A stretch of DNA of 64,000 bases from Uloborus plumipes (GCA_038373865.1 JAXGGA010005217.1:1-64000), one strand, 5' to 3'; positions 49,349 to 61,960 are shown, numbered from the stretch's first letter. The notes: a model not told the origin generated them from the sequence alone. Numbers and translations: made by a program.

Positions 49349-51015
49349 ACACACACACACACACATAAAGAAGATGTTTCTTCAGTCACTGTTGAGGCAG
49401 TTTAATCTTTTGAATTTTCAATTGTAGTTTAACTGTTAACGCATTTTTTGAATTACTTTTTTACAGTTGATGGAAACATTATCAAATACCATTAAAACAT
49501 AAATATACATGTATGTAAATGTATATGATGAAACCGTTTCTATTAAACTTTTTTACTTTTTTTTTCCAGATATAAATGATAGAATGAAACTTTCAGTTTT
49601 GCAACATCTATAATAATTTTTAATCTGAAAGATTCCATTACTTCTTGTTTCTTTTTAACATGCTTTTATTAACTTGAGTTATATCTATCTATTTCATGGA
49701 ATCTTGATCGGAATCTTTTCAACTTTGGTATGTGACTTCAAACAGGATGACAATGCAATAATTGTACAGTCAAATTAATTAACCATTAATTACTAAATTA
49801 TTGGTTTGCACTAATTTCAAGCAGCAATTTTACATAAATCCTCTAATAAGAGTTTGAAATAATGCTTGCATAAATTAGCATGATGTGCCGATAGAAAGCC
49901 CTAATTTTTCTGCATCAGACAAAATTCATTTGAATGTTTTGAAGTTATTTGAACGTGAGTTATAATTGCTCTAAACCAGTTTCATGCTAAAATCTAGGGG
50001 AGCCTTCGAATGGAAATTCGCTGTTTATCAGTCATTGTTGTTCATTTAAAAAAATGCATGTGAAATTTAAAGGCACTATAAATATGATTTTTTACACTCA
50101 TAGTAAAAAGTAATAAATTTCATGAGTTTTATAAAAAAATCTTGAGCTGCGTTAAAATAAATATATACTTTTTTATGAAACAAGTAAGGCAAAGAAAAAA
50201 TAATTAATACAGTAAGTCACCGCCCCTAATCCAGGGCTAAGCTAATTAATTAATATTTAAAAAAAAGACTTACTTTTGTAGCAATAAGAACCAAAAAAAA
50301 ATATTTTAATTTATCATTTGTTCAGTAGCGAGAACACTGACCAAGCACATAACTTTAATGTTAAAAAAAAGCTGGGGGGCGGGGAGAGGCAGCTTGATAT
50401 TGGATAGCTTTAATTTCTTATCGTTGGTTAGTAGTTAGCATTTTGCAATGATGCAGAATCTTTGCAAAAGGATGCATGAAGAGCTCCCCCACCCTTTTTT
50501 AACATTGAAGTTTTTTGTTTGGTCCGTCTTCTTGTTGCTTAAAAAAATTTGCATTAAAATATCATTTTTTACTTTTCATATTGCTAGCAATGTTCCCACT
50601 GCCTTAAAAAGTCCTTGAGTTTTATTTTCCAGCTAGGGGCCCTGGAAAAGGTTGTTTTGTACTGATGAGTCCTTGAAAAATATTAAAATTACTTTATTTT
50701 TTCTGACAGGTTTTTGAAAAGTCCTTGAAAATAAGGGGACACCTAATATTTTTTCATTGTTTCCAAGTTTTACATATTAGGTAAAAAAATCTATATTTTG
50801 AGCCGTTTTCATTACTCATCCTCTATTTTTTCGCATTCCGGAATCAAATTGCATCCATCTCTGAAACTTTCATTTTTCTTTTACACATAATCCTACTCTT
50901 TGGATGCACTAATTATTTTTACGCTTACTATTATTTTAAATTCTTTTTATATTTCATGCTCTGCAATAAAAGATTTGCACTCACCATTTTGACACACCCT
51001 CTCAAAGATATGAAA
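48420..51015. other. Gene-free stretch right of WDR74
   Basis: This stretch holds simple repeats: (TA)n then (TG)n near 48415-48450, a long (TA)n at 49271-49344 and (CA)n at 49351-49366. The rest is AT-rich sequence without supported exons. The 64-residue frame across the (TA)n tract is an artefact. Confidence 0.5.
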
Positions 51016-51312
51016 TCAGTGTCCAGGGGCGCACCCAAGATTTATCTTAAGGGGGGGCTAATTTCTGACATCAAGCACCCCTAACCCTTTCATATCCAGA
51101 GGTCATTGGATTAAAATTTTAAAATCGCGAAAATACTAAACTTTAATAGATTGCACCCCCCACCCCTTCTTTCTTTTTACTTATTTTTTCCGAAATAATA
51201 GTGTAAAGCTTTGCTTCTTTGATTGGAAGCTCTCTTGCTTCTGTTAAATTTTATGTGAATTTTTTACTTAGAAATCGAATTGTGTTTATTTAAGAAAATA
51301 AATGGTAAATAC

Positions 51313-51833
51313 TAGGGATGCACCGATAAGCAAATTGGCCGATTACCGATTAATCGGCTGAGCCGATTAATGATAAAGATGATTGTTTATTCTACTGCCA
51401 ATTTTACCATCACTGTTTTTTATCTCTTATACAATTCCAAGTTTAGAAATAGTAAGTAATTTGTTTCTGGGAAAAGATTTTTTTTTTCCATTTTCCTAGT
51501 TTTTCAAAAATTCAATACTTTTATTTTTTGAAAATTAGAGGTTATCTGAAAGCACTGTGCTAAGGAGAAAATTATCTCCACATGAAAAATGTTGCATCAT
51601 TGTCTATGTATATTCATTCAAAGTAGGAGAATTAATTTAAAAAAAACTTTATATCAACTGTGAGGATTATTATTACTGTTAATAAAATTATTCATCATAG
51701 TTTCCTAGTGAAAGTATACTTTAAAGAATAATATCTGAAAAATATTTTTTCGGCCGATTAATCGGCCCGATTTCGCCGATTATTAATGATCGGCAAAGTG
51801 GCCGATTATGGCCGATTAATCGGTGCATTCCTA
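51313..51833. mobile_element. hAT MITE with GATGCACCGAT ends
   Basis: The ends TAGGGATGCACCGAT and atcggtgcattccta are inverted and flanked by GTAAATAC (51305-51312 and 51834-51841). Subterminal gccgattaatcgg palindromes cluster at both ends, the usual binding sites of hAT transposases. The middle is AT-rich and noncoding. Confidence 0.9.
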
Positions 51834-52029
51834 GTAAATACTATGAGGATCTTCCAACCTTACTGAAGATGGGGTGATTAATGCACTCACGAGAATAGCG
51901 TCGTTATGATACGATCATTATGAACAAAGACATAAAGTAGAATATTCAAACATACTGATGTGATAGGGCGTTCATGGGTTCTCCCCGGAAAAATTTCTGA
52001 AAAGTGATCTCAAAAACACAACATTTAGA

Positions 52030-53480
52030 CAACTTTTGGTCATGTTAGGGAGATTTGAGACTTGCCGGCCCTCATCTAATATTTTTTCAAAATTTGAAGT
52101 CTTAAAAACGTTATTATTGCACGCCATTTTGGCAATTGTTTGGGGGTGAGGTTTAGGAATGTTTTTATATTAAGCTTCGAAAAGCGCAGTTTGAGAGACA
52201 TTGACTAATCTTAGGAAAAGCAAGAGTCAGGGGCCCATTGTAAATTTTCGAAATTGATGTCCAAAGACCATAGTAGGCCCTCTTGAAAATGTTAGGAGAA
52301 TGAATGGGGGTTTTGGAACTCTTCACTAACGGTTTTTTGATGTTGAAATTCCAAAAACGAAATTTATAACTATCTCAGTTAATCTTAGGAAGAATAGGGT
52401 TCGACCGCTCTCAACCCAAATTTTTTCAAACTTGAAGTCTAAACAACGCAATAGCATCTTTGATGATGTTAGAGAAAGGCATAGACCCTAGCAGCATCAT
52501 CTCATCGGCCGATGATCGGCCATTCATCGAAACCCGATGAAATTCTCATCGGCCGATGATCCAATATGTCTCATCGGCCGAGCAGAATCCGAGCAGCAAA
52601 ATCCGATGAGAATACGATGAGATTTGGAGCAATTTACGAGCAGAACAGTCCCGTGCCGAGGAATTTCATCGGGAAACTTGATCGGAAGGATATCGTTTTC
52701 CGATGAAATATAGCTCATCTTATTTTCATCGGGAAAGTTGATCGGAAGGATATCGCTTTCCGATGAAAAGTAGCTCATCGAAAACCGTGCTTGGATACTG
52801 ATCGGAACGATGTCATCGTGCGTTACAGGATCAGTTTTTAAGAGGAGTTTGTTGATCGGCCGAGCAAAATCCGATGAGTTGATGCTACTTGGGGAGTTCG
52901 GTTTTCACCTCTGAATGTTTTTTGTCGAAATTAAAGATCTCAAAACTTATGTGGAACTCTCCACAGGATATTTTCCCCAAAACTGAGCTTAGAGAAATGC
53001 GGTTCCATTGTTGTCGATGTTAAGAGTTCGGAGGCCTTCCTCAGGAAAGTTTTCAAAATTTGAAGTCTTAAAAATGTGGTTATAGTCCATTTATCGGTAG
53101 CCATAGCGATATGATTCATGTACTCTGCACCAGCAGTTTTTCGTAATTAAAATTCCAGAAACAAAATTTAAGACCTTTTATCATTATTATTTCGTGGGAG
53201 GAGGGGGCTTCTTTTTTTTAATCTTTTGAAATTAAAGGTTTAAAAGCAAAACTGTAGGCCAAATTTCATAATGGGGGTCGCTTTTCACCTCCGGAAATTT
53301 TTAGAAATTCATGTTCCAAAAACCAATTATTAGACGATCTTCAATGAGGACTTCCAGACTTTCTCCCGGAATTTTTCTTTCAAGACTTGAAGCTCTAAAA
53401 CTATAACTCCTTTCTAACTTCAACGCCGAAAAAAGAGAGGAATTAGGTTCGGATACCCCCTTCCTCCCATTTTCTTAGCT
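52030..53480. repeat. Diverged tandem array (aaaatttgaagtcttaaaaac units)
   Basis: A phrase close to tttcaaaatttgaagtctta, followed by an exact-ish aaaacg and later gatgttagg, returns about every 100-170 bases with heavy divergence. The array is interrupted by the MITE at 52486-52894. The same phrase style forms the array at 60780-61800, so both derive from one repeat family. Confidence 0.6.
52486..52894. mobile_element. MITE rich in CATCGGCCGATG motifs
   Basis: The ends ccctagcagcatcatctcat and atgagttgatgctacttggg pair as imperfect inverted repeats. Inside, two 60-bp tandem units (52664-52723 and 52724-52783) and many catcggccgatgat palindromes occur. The 84-residue minus-strand frame simply reads the 60-bp unit as a 20-residue repeat and is not treated as a gene. 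Confidence 0.7.
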
Positions 53481-53774
53481 ACGTTTTTTTAATATTTTTA
53501 TTCCAAATCAAAATGGAGAAAATAGGAAAATATTTTTCAGTTAACTATTTTGGTTTTCTGTAATAGAAGTACAGAAGTTTGTGGCTTTAGTGTAAGTTTT
53601 TTTTTTTTGTTTTGACTAATTTGTTTATTATGCAAAGATACCCTTCGGTCACTTTTTTCTGTTTTTTTTCCCTCTCTCTCTCTCTCTCTCTTTCATACTT
53701 CCTTTTCTTTTAATACCATTTTATATTCTTTATAATCTGTTTTAACTTTTTATCAAGCATGTTTTTCAGAAAAT

Positions 53775-53948
53775 CAGTGGCGGGCTAATCATGTCGCAAT
53801 TGCCCCCCCCCCCCCCGACCACAGGGGGCTTTTGTGAAATGGATTCAAAAAATGCGCATGAAAAATGTTTTATAGAATTCTGTTTTTGACAGAAAGGAGC
53901 TTTAAAAATTTCATTATGACGAGTCTTCAAACCTATAATTCGCCACTG
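53775..53948. mobile_element. 174-bp MITE with CAGTGGCG ends
   Basis: CAGTGGCG and cgccactg bound the element; a poly-C run lies near the left end. The flanks agaaaat and cgaaacat are similar but not identical, so the duplication has decayed. Confidence 0.6.
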
Positions 53949-54399
53949 CGAAACATCATGATTTTCAATGACGAATCCTCGAAATTAAAATTATTTTGGT
54001 TTTGATGGTGAGACACTCTGTGATTTGAAGTTCTATGCTTTGCTGAGGCCCCATTCTCGTGCCTCATGCGTCTGCACATGTACAATGAATGATTTAATTG
54101 AAAACAATGCCTTGGTTTCTTGGAAATTGTAGACGAGGGGGTCTTTTATAAGTGAGAATTTTACCCACGTTCCCTTAGACTTTAAAAAAGACAAGGTATA
54201 TGTTATACGTGTGCGTATTTGTTATTTCAATTGGATTCAAAGTGTAGTATATATTGAGTTATTAATGACTTGAATCTTTTCTGACACCGTGGAAAAATTT
54301 AAAATGTCGTTGATGCTTAAGGCTTCAAGTCCAGTTTTGTCATAGGGGGAGCTTAAGCCCCCAAAGCCCCCTCCTGGGTGCGCGCCTGTCAGTGTCCTT

Positions 54400-56425
54400 A
54401 TCTCAAGGGCAAATATAAGGGGTGGGCTCAGGGGGCCTGGGCCCCTCCCAAAATATAGAAAAAAAAATAAAGTAAAGCATAATTAGGTTGGAGCTTTATT
54501 CACAAATAATTTCCGTGCTTTTACCTATTAAAAAAAATGGGGAATTAGTCTCCTCCATTACAGGTCCGGGGTGAGAGAGCAGCCTGACAGCAACTCTTGA
54601 TCTTTTCACCAGTGAGGAAATTAAAAAAAAAAAAAAAAATAGATGCTTTCGGGTGATGCATTTATGGTTGCATTTTGGAGGGCAGGTAACCCAGGTGGAG
54701 CTTCAGAGGGCAACACATTCACATTCAAGAGTGGCTAGCATAGAAGCAAATGGGGATCATGGCCCCTTTGACAATATCAAAGACATCCTATGCCACCCAC
54801 TCGCCACCCCAGTGCTGTAAAATATAACTAAAACTTTACTTCAGTAACTTTAGATCTCAAAAAAGAAAAAAAAAATTGGTTGAGAGGGGGGGGGGGGGGT
54901 GACTAAACCTGGTAAAATTGGGCCCCCTCCCAAAATTTTAACCTTTTTACGCCACTGCCTTATTTGAAGTTTATAATGATTCCAGGAAGTAAGGGCGTTT
55001 AGGATGAGGATGGAGATTCACTTGAAAGCAGCAGGTAGTTTCAATTGAAGCTCTAATAATCAAGCTAAAATTTGGCCACTCATTATAGTTAATTTAATTA
55101 AGAAATATTTTCTGAACATTTTGCACTTGTGCATTTCTATACATCATTCTTATTTTGGTGCAATCTTAATCAGATTCAAGCAAACCTTGAATCGGATAAG
55201 ATAGTGGTGTTCATGTAAAAGTTTTGATGAAAGTCATTTTTAAAGGTAGGCAAGTTTCTTTACTCCATTTTTACAGTATTGTGCCAAAATTATAAAATCC
55301 TATTTTCTGAGTTTGGGCAAAAGCAAGTAAAAAATTAGCTAAAAATATCTTTCAAAGCATGAAAACTGAATATAGATGATTTTCAACACCTAAATCTAAA
55401 AATTTAGACATTTGACAGTGAAAAATTATAGGGACAGGAAATATTTGTAAAACCATTTAAAGCATCACTTACCTTTCAACAATTATTCAAAATATTATCA
55501 ATAAAGACTAATTTCAATTCATAATCGAAAGAATACAGTAAACTTTGATTTGGTTTAATTAAACAGTTTATTTGCATTGAAGTGAAATTTGATATTTATA
55601 AATTTGAAAATGGATTTAATTTTTAGAACTATGCAGTCTTTTTCCTAACACTAATCATTTGAAGCAATTCTTACTGAAAACAATTGCTCGACAGTAATGT
55701 TCCACCAGAAAAAATGTAGCAGGGTTGCGAATCTTGTTTTATAGTTTAGTTTTCAATTAGCGAATTTTGTCGGAAGTATTGCAAAAACAGATCAGAAAGT
55801 ATTAGATTTTTTTTTCTTTCTCCTTCTCTCCTATGAAAATTCTCTAAAATTTAATTCAGAAATTTTATTTTTAAGACATAATATTGCCTTTTATCATCAT
55901 ATAAAAAAACTATGAACTGTGTGGACTAGAGCCGCTTGTCTATATAGGGGCTTTAGTGTGGACAACTTTTTTAGAATTGGTAATTCAGTAATTTTTCATC
56001 GGTTTTTAGGTTTTCCCAATTGTTGACCATCTTGAAGTAATAAGCGAGAAAACGATTCTGCAATAAAGGTTTGTTTAGTTGGGAAACATTTGATTTAAAT
56101 ATTTCATGAACCTTTCTCATGCATGAAACATATACGCTTACGGTCCTTGGAATTTAAACTTGAATGGGAGTGGAAGCATTGGCTACAAATGCATGTCTTT
56201 TTAGTTTTTTACACTATTAATTTTTATTATTGTTAACATAATAAATCATGTCCTTTTTAATAATAAAAATAGTTAAAAAATAGATTTTCGAAATTAAAAT
56301 TTTTACTTTTATTTAAACAGTTTGTGCCAAACGATTTCTCTAAAACTGAGTGGCAAGACGAAAGCTATGTTTCCCAAAAGAAAAGTTACCAATTAAGAAT
56401 TAAACAAACTAGCTATCGTGGCCGT
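54400..56425. other. Gene-free stretch with transposon debris
   Basis: A right transposon end (acgccactgcc near 54947), poly-G and poly-A tracts near 54860-54900, and otherwise AT-rich sequence. No exon is supported. Confidence 0.45.
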
Positions 56426-56431
56426 CACGAA

Positions 56432-57410
56432 ACTTTCTTATCTATCTTATGAATTCCGGTTACAAAATAAAATACTTGCCCGAATAGTTGGAGACAGCTC
56501 CAATTTCCCAATTATCGTAATACCCCTGCAAATGCAGAATCAATAAGCGAAATTGGAAACCATTGCAAAAGCCTTGTTTAGATTAATTGCAAACATTTTA
56601 TTTGTTAGTAAAAAGAAATTCGCAACAGTTAAAAATTTCAAATCATTGAAAGTTTTCAGATGTTTTTATAATTAAATAGCGTGGAAGCGATTTTTTAATG
56701 AAAATCATCCCACCCGCCCCCTGGGGCGATTGGCGCCAAAATTTAATCGATGCTTGCTTGCACATTGGGTTAGTGTTAATCCAAATTTCATTCAAATCGT
56801 AGCAATATTTCTCGAGATATAGCAGGTGAAATGACAAAATAAGCACTTTTGATTGCACCCCCTTTAAGCCCCCTCAAAGTAATTGACACAAAAATTGAAT
56901 CAGCTCTTGTACTCTTTAATGTCTGAGTATCAATTTTTGTTCGATTTCGTTTATTACTTCTCGAGATATAGCAGTTACATTAAATAAAAAGAATGTTCGA
57001 TTGCTCCACCCGCCTTTGAGATATTGGCACACAAATTGAATCAGCACCTGTACTCAATAGGGTCTACCGATGGACTAATTTTTGTTTGATTCCGCCGGTT
57101 ACTTCCTGAGATATAGCAATCACCCACGCGCAGAAAACGTGCGATTGCTCCACCCCCCTTGGAGGAATTCGCAAAAAAAAGTCAGGTGCGCCAGTTTACA
57201 TGGTGGTACATATGTGCAAAAATTTTTGTTCGATTTCATTCAGTAGTTTTTGCTCTATCGTGACCACAAAAACTGGTTACACACATACAGACTCACACAG
57301 ACAGACATTTTCCAAAAATGATAGAAATGGACTCAGCGCACCTCAAAACGTGCAAATACGTCAAAATTCAACATTCGAAAATTTTCACGAATCCAATTCT
57401 TGTTCTAGAA
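56432..57410. repeat. Dispersed repeat, copy 2 of the 1852-3053 family
   Basis: It aligns in order with copy 1: tatcttatgaattcc, caattatcgtaat, the gattgctccaccc tandem units (near 56999 and 57141), gtcaggtgc, the acacacatacagactcacac tract and the cattcgaaaattttcacga tail. It has fewer tandem units and degraded ends. Confidence 0.85.
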
Positions 57411-58050
57411 GAAAATAAAAAGGATCTAGAATAAACATTTTGTCATCATGACAATGTAAGAAGTAATAACAATATGAACATACATTTTTTCCTTTTTGTT
57501 GCAATTCTTCTGAAAGTTAAAAATTATTTCAACATATAATGTCTCACAGGTTCTTTTAGAGTTTTATTTTAATAATTTTTATTTTTCTACCTTGATTTTA
57601 GTTATTAAATTAAAATTATTGGTAGCTTTTAATTTTTTCGGTTGATTAATTTCGTTACACATTTAAAACAGAAGCGGATCCAGAGGGGGAGGGGTAAGTG
57701 ACCTAAGGCTGGCTAAAGCAGCGTTTTAAGGAGATATTTCGAAATTTTTGTGTCCCACAACTCCTATTTATACCAAAAAATGACTCATGACCCGCCCCCT
57801 CCAAACCAGAAGCTGGATCCAGAAACGTTCTTGATTTAAAAGTACTTTTAAATACATTTAATAACATCTTAATACGTTTGTGTGCATTCTCATCGCGATA
57901 ATATTTGATCCACACAGAATTCAACCACCGGCCCTCCAAACTGGACTTCTATCCCTGTTTATAAAACAATTTTAAAATTATGCATTGAATCCAAACAAGG
58001 GGCTAAAAAACAACGATTTGAGAATCTCATCATATATAGCTTCTACACAC

Positions 58051-58464
58051 ATAGGCAGCTAGTACAGGGGGGCGACTGCCCCCTCACTTTTTTAGCGTAA
58101 AAACCTAATGATCGATTGAAATTCTTTTTTACTCAGTGGATTGATTTTTTTTACGAAAATAAAAGTTGCAAATTCCTAAAGATACTTCTTTTAGGTTATT
58201 TTATAAAAATGGAACTTGGGACTGATGGAACTTTGAATGGAATCGGAAGGCGGATGGGCTGGTGGCCATCCGTCTTAATTTTTGAGGCCATATTTCGCAT
58301 TTTTTTTAATAGGTCATTTCACCATCAGTGGTAAAATCCAATAAAATAACAAAATGCTAAAAAAAGGTTTCAAAGGCGTTGCCTCCTTTCCTAGATCTCT
58401 CCCCCCCCCTCCCATGCATACGTTCCTATTGACCCCCTACTTTTTTTGTGCACCAGCCGCCTAT
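58051..58464. mobile_element. Probable MITE with ATAGGCNGCTNGT ends
   Basis: The left ataggcagctagtacagggg and the right gtgcaccagccgcctat form an imperfect inverted pair, with C-rich tracts just inside. No exact duplication of the target is visible. Confidence 0.55.
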
Positions 58465-58469
58465 GTCCA

Positions 58470-58960
58470 CACATTATAACTTCCACACACGAAAAATATT
58501 TATATCCTTTCCCCCTCCAAGGCACTTCTCCAAAAAGGACTTCACACCTTTGCCCTTTTCCGCCCCGAAAATACAATCGTCGAGAAGCATCCCTCAAACA
58601 TCCTCCATTCTTCGCTAGCCGAAGGCGTGAAGCACTCCGGACGAACCACAAAGGGACAAGACACAATCCCGGTGGGCAGATTCGCACCCGCCCCTGGAAT
58701 TAGAGGGCTCCCGAAAGCCGTCTTTTCATCTCGCCGACCCCCTCCTCCCCTGAGAGACTCTTTGTCGTCCCTGTCATCAATCGTGGAGGGATTTGGAGCC
58801 GTTCGGGGCAGATGCGACCGGCTGCCATTAAAAAGCTATAAATTTATGGAGTTCTCAGGTATCACTGACTAAGGACCCGGCGTTCTTTTTGTTCCTTTAG
58901 ATCTTCTTTTTCCCGCTAGTGATTTTGGCGTGAATAGTGTATGGGAGCTGTGAGGGCAGA
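58470..58960. other. GC-elevated segment of unknown role
   Basis: The base composition is clearly richer in G and C than its surroundings, with CpGs and purine-rich phrases such as gggacaagacacaatcccgg. Open frames of 81-98 codons occur on both strands, but none has a recognisable domain. It could be a distant 5' exon or promoter, or an unrecognised repeat. Confidence 0.3.
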
Positions 58961-58980
58961 GCGTGGTCAACCTAGCTTGG

Positions 58981-59177
58981 CAGGACCTGATTACTGAATA
59001 GGCCAACTAGGCTGTGGCCTAGTGTCCCCTGTAATTTAGGGGCCCCCAAATGGATAAAATTGCTGTTGTCAATATCAAAAATTGTTTTATCCAATGCTTA
59101 AAATTGTAAAACCTGAGTGTAGGGGGCCTCAAAAAAGTATTCGGCCTAGGGCCTTGTACTATCTTAATCGGGCCCTG
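58981..59177. mobile_element. 197-bp MITE with CAGGRCCYGATTA ends
   Basis: caggacctgatta on the left and taatcgggccctg near the right end are imperfect inverses. Both continue into ggccta-type subterminal motifs. No clear target duplication. Confidence 0.6.
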
Positions 59178-60138
59178 GGTGTGTATTCGGCGGCGTCTGA
59201 AGAAAAAAAGGATAGAAGTTAGACAATTTTGTTCTTTGTTTGGTCATTGAAAGATTTTAATTTCGTTGTAGAAATACGCATACATTTAACTTTTATGTCG
59301 GTAAAGGACATTTTTTAACCAGTGCCAATATTTATTTGAGTATTGAGAAGAAACTTGGCCTTTCCGTTGAGTACAAAAAGGTGGATGGAGATAAGTTTAA
59401 GACGAATAGAAGAGGAAATCTAACGAAGTTACTCTTGATCGGAAATCGAATTGCGTAAGGTTTAGGTGGGCGAACCTTTGGAAAAATGAAAAACTACCTT
59501 GTCCGATACAGTTGTTTCTCACGAATGACTCCAACATTACGCACAATAATGGATGAGAAAATCAACAAATATAAAATGCTTGTTTTTGTTTCCAACCACC
59601 CTCAGATTCATAAAAAAGAAAAAACAGCGATTACCCCTTGAAGTGGCCAGTTCAACTGACGGATTTTCTAGTAAGCGTAGGTTGCGGAAGATGGCAGCAC
59701 TACGAGTCCAATAGCTTTTGAAGGAAAGAGAAATAATAGTATAACTACTAAATAATATATTGCTGAGTTCGGCGCAATTTCGAACTTTCTTAAAATAGCA
59801 TTCCTTTTCTTGAGAAAATCGCAGTAATTTTACTGAAAGATGTGTACAGCAAAGCAGTTAAAAATTACTAACATCCAGAGAGGTTCGCCAAGAGCCAAGG
59901 CTTTCCCGGTTTGCAGTTTGGTCTAACCCCTTAAAAATTGATAAAATAATATTGCTGATTGCGAGACAGGCCCCTAGAATCAGACTGGGTTGACATGGCC
60001 TCTCGTCGGCCGTGCATCCAGAATAAAAATATTTTTTAACTCTGAAGAATACTTCAATAGTTTTCACTAATAAAGGTGAAATAAAAGACGTAGTGTTTGA
60101 CAACATGCAAAAATTGCAGTAAAACTCAATATATTTAT

Positions 60139-60302
60139 ATTTAATCAATTCTTAATTGGCCTATAAAATTTAACTAAACATTAAGAGAAGAAATATAGAT
60201 GGTATGCCGATTTCGTAAAAGCCATTCGCACTAAATAGTATACCGCCTACTTCTTCTCAAAATTTTAATTAAATTTTATTGGTTGCTTTATAATTAACCT
60301 AA
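60139..60302. mobile_element. 160-bp MITE, copy 2 of the 23811-23970 family
   Basis: The right arm ttaaattttattggttgctt and the terminal aacctaaac, plus a left arm ggcctataaaatttaac, match copy 1. The internal phrase gagaagaaatatagatggta also corresponds. It has diverged further from a perfect inverted structure. Confidence 0.65.
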
Positions 60303-60489
60303 ACATAAAACCATTGAGGCTAACTGCAATTTTTGAGTGTTGTAGTCAAAAAATCATACACTTATTTGATTTTATAATTTTTGATGTAAACCGAGCAAAT
60401 AAAAATAGTCCTTAGCATTAAAAAAGAATTTATTTTATTCAAAAGTTTTTTTTAGAAATTTATTTGAAGTAAAACGTTTATTAATACTA

Positions 60490-60740
60490 GCCGCCAAGAA
60501 GGCTAGATTAGCTGTCTTCGGTTGCCGCCTTGACCTCACCATCTATGGCGGGTGGTGCCTAGTGCAACCCGTCTGTGGCGGTTGGTGTACACCGCCTTCA
60601 GCTGGTTGCACTTCGGGGCTCTCCCCCTTTTTGCTGCCCCGCGAGGAAAAGCTACCCCACTTTAGAGGCCTTGCTACCTTTTTACCGTCTGGTGTACTTT
60701 GGGATTTTTGCTCCCTTCTTTTTACTAATTTCAATTTTTA
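60490..60740 (-). pseudogene. GC-rich coding-like fragment, possibly from a retroelement
   Basis: The minus strand reads KRREQKSQSTPDGKK, then a serine/lysine-rich part, then EVQPAEGGVHQPPQTG, then a stop, then VRSRRQPKTANLAFLAAS. The composition and proline/basic richness stand out from the AT-rich surroundings. I do not recognise a domain. It may be the 3' part of a retrotransposon ORF or a short repeat; no function is claimed. Confidence 0.35.
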
Positions 60741-60779
60741 ACGGAATTTCATAATATCTTAGGAGATATTACGTGACAG

Positions 60780-61800
60780 CAGACTGTTAAGGATCTCCCT
60801 CTAAAACTTTTTCAAAATTGAAACTATAAAGGCGCAACTTCAGGGTATTTTTGGCAGCAAGGCTAGGGAAAAGTTAGTGGTTCGGGGATCCCCAACCCCC
60901 CCCCCCCCCTCCCGGATTGGTTTCAAAATTTATCTCCTAAAATTATTTGAAATGATTTTTAATGACGTTAGGAAAAGAGTCGGTATTTAGAATTTGTCTC
61001 CAGAGATTTTCGACTTAGAAGTTTTAAAAACTTTTTTTTAAGCTCTAGTCTGGAGGTGTTGGGGTGAGGGAGCTTTCTCTCAGAAATTCTCTGAAAATTA
61101 AGTCTTAAAATGCAACTAACACCGTTTTTCGTAATCTCATGGAAAGAGATGGATTCTACGAATTTTCCCTAGAAATGCTTCGAAATTGGAGTTTCAAAAA
61201 CAATTTTAGACGACCGCGACCTTCGATGATGTAAAGAAAAGGGAAGTTCAAGATTTCTCATGGAAATTTTAGATATTGAAATCCGGAAAACGACATTTTA
61301 GATTATTCAAAGTTGCAGACGATTTTGAAATTTTAGTCGTATTTTTTTCAAAAAATTTAAATCCTTAAACACAGTTGTAAGCCGTCTTTGATAGTTTTAG
61401 GTTCAGGGAAAGAAATGAAATCCGGGAAACTCCCCAAAAATGTTTCGAAATTAGAGTCCTAAAAACGAAATTTTAAATAGATATTACTGATGTTGAGTGA
61501 AGGGGGGATGTATCTGGGAGCCCACCCAGATGCCACAGACCGGAAATTATTTCGAAATAAAATTCTTTCTGAACACAATTGTAGGCCATCTTTGGCGATT
61601 TTTGGAGAAGAGAAGGGGTTCTAAACTCATATCAAGACTTTTTTTTTTTTTTCAAAATTGAACACCTAAAACGAATTTTTAAGGATCTTTAGTTATAATG
61701 GAGGAGAGGGGCGTTTTGAAAGGTTCCCTTCCCCGGAAAAGTTTCAAAATTTAAGTCTTAATAATCAGTCTTAAGTCATCTTTTATAATGTTAGAAGAAA
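60780..61800. repeat. Diverged tandem array, second locus
   Basis: Units with caaaattgaagtc-like phrases, aaaaacg and ttaggaaaag recur every 100-160 bases, related to the array at 52030-53480. C-rich and G-rich runs fall at equivalent points of some units. Confidence 0.55.
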
Positions 61801-61827
61801 TAATGCGGGGTGAGATTGGGGACTCTA

Positions 61828-61960
61828 TCCCGGAAGACTTTGAACTTGATAGTCCAAAACCGCAGTCCCCATTTGTACATCCTGGATTCGATTCGGAAAT
61901 CCCAACCAAGTACAAATAGGGACTGCGGTTTTAGACTATCAAGTTCAAAATCTTCCGGGA
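61828..61960. repeat. Long inverted repeat (51-base arms)
   Basis: The left arm 61828-61878 and the right arm 61910-61960 are near-complementary around a 31-base loop (for example ccgcagtcccc against gggactgcgg, cccggaaga against tcttccggg). It lies directly beside the AAGGTCC minisatellite and may be one end of a mobile element. Confidence 0.85.

Larger units (their letters stand above)
51024..54388. mobile_element. hAT-type element, 3.4 kb, carrying three nested inserts
   Basis: The ends CAGGGGCGCACCCA and tgggtgcgcgcctg are inverted. They are flanked by the 8-bp duplication TCAGTGTC (51016-51023 and 54389-54396). The body contains the smaller elements at 51313, 52486 and 53775 and a diverged tandem array. 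No transposase domain was recognised. Confidence 0.88.

Noticed and set aside
49233..49427. 64-codon frame across the (TA)n tract
   Set aside because: It mostly encodes IYIYIY from dinucleotide repeats, with no gene context.
52524..52778. 84-codon minus-strand frame with a 20-residue repeat
   Set aside because: It is explained by the 60-bp tandem unit of a MITE; there is no domain and no sign of selection that can be judged here.
58391..58703. Overlapping 85- and 98-codon frames on opposite strands
   Set aside because: They are expected by chance in a GC-richer segment with fewer stops; no domain or splice support.
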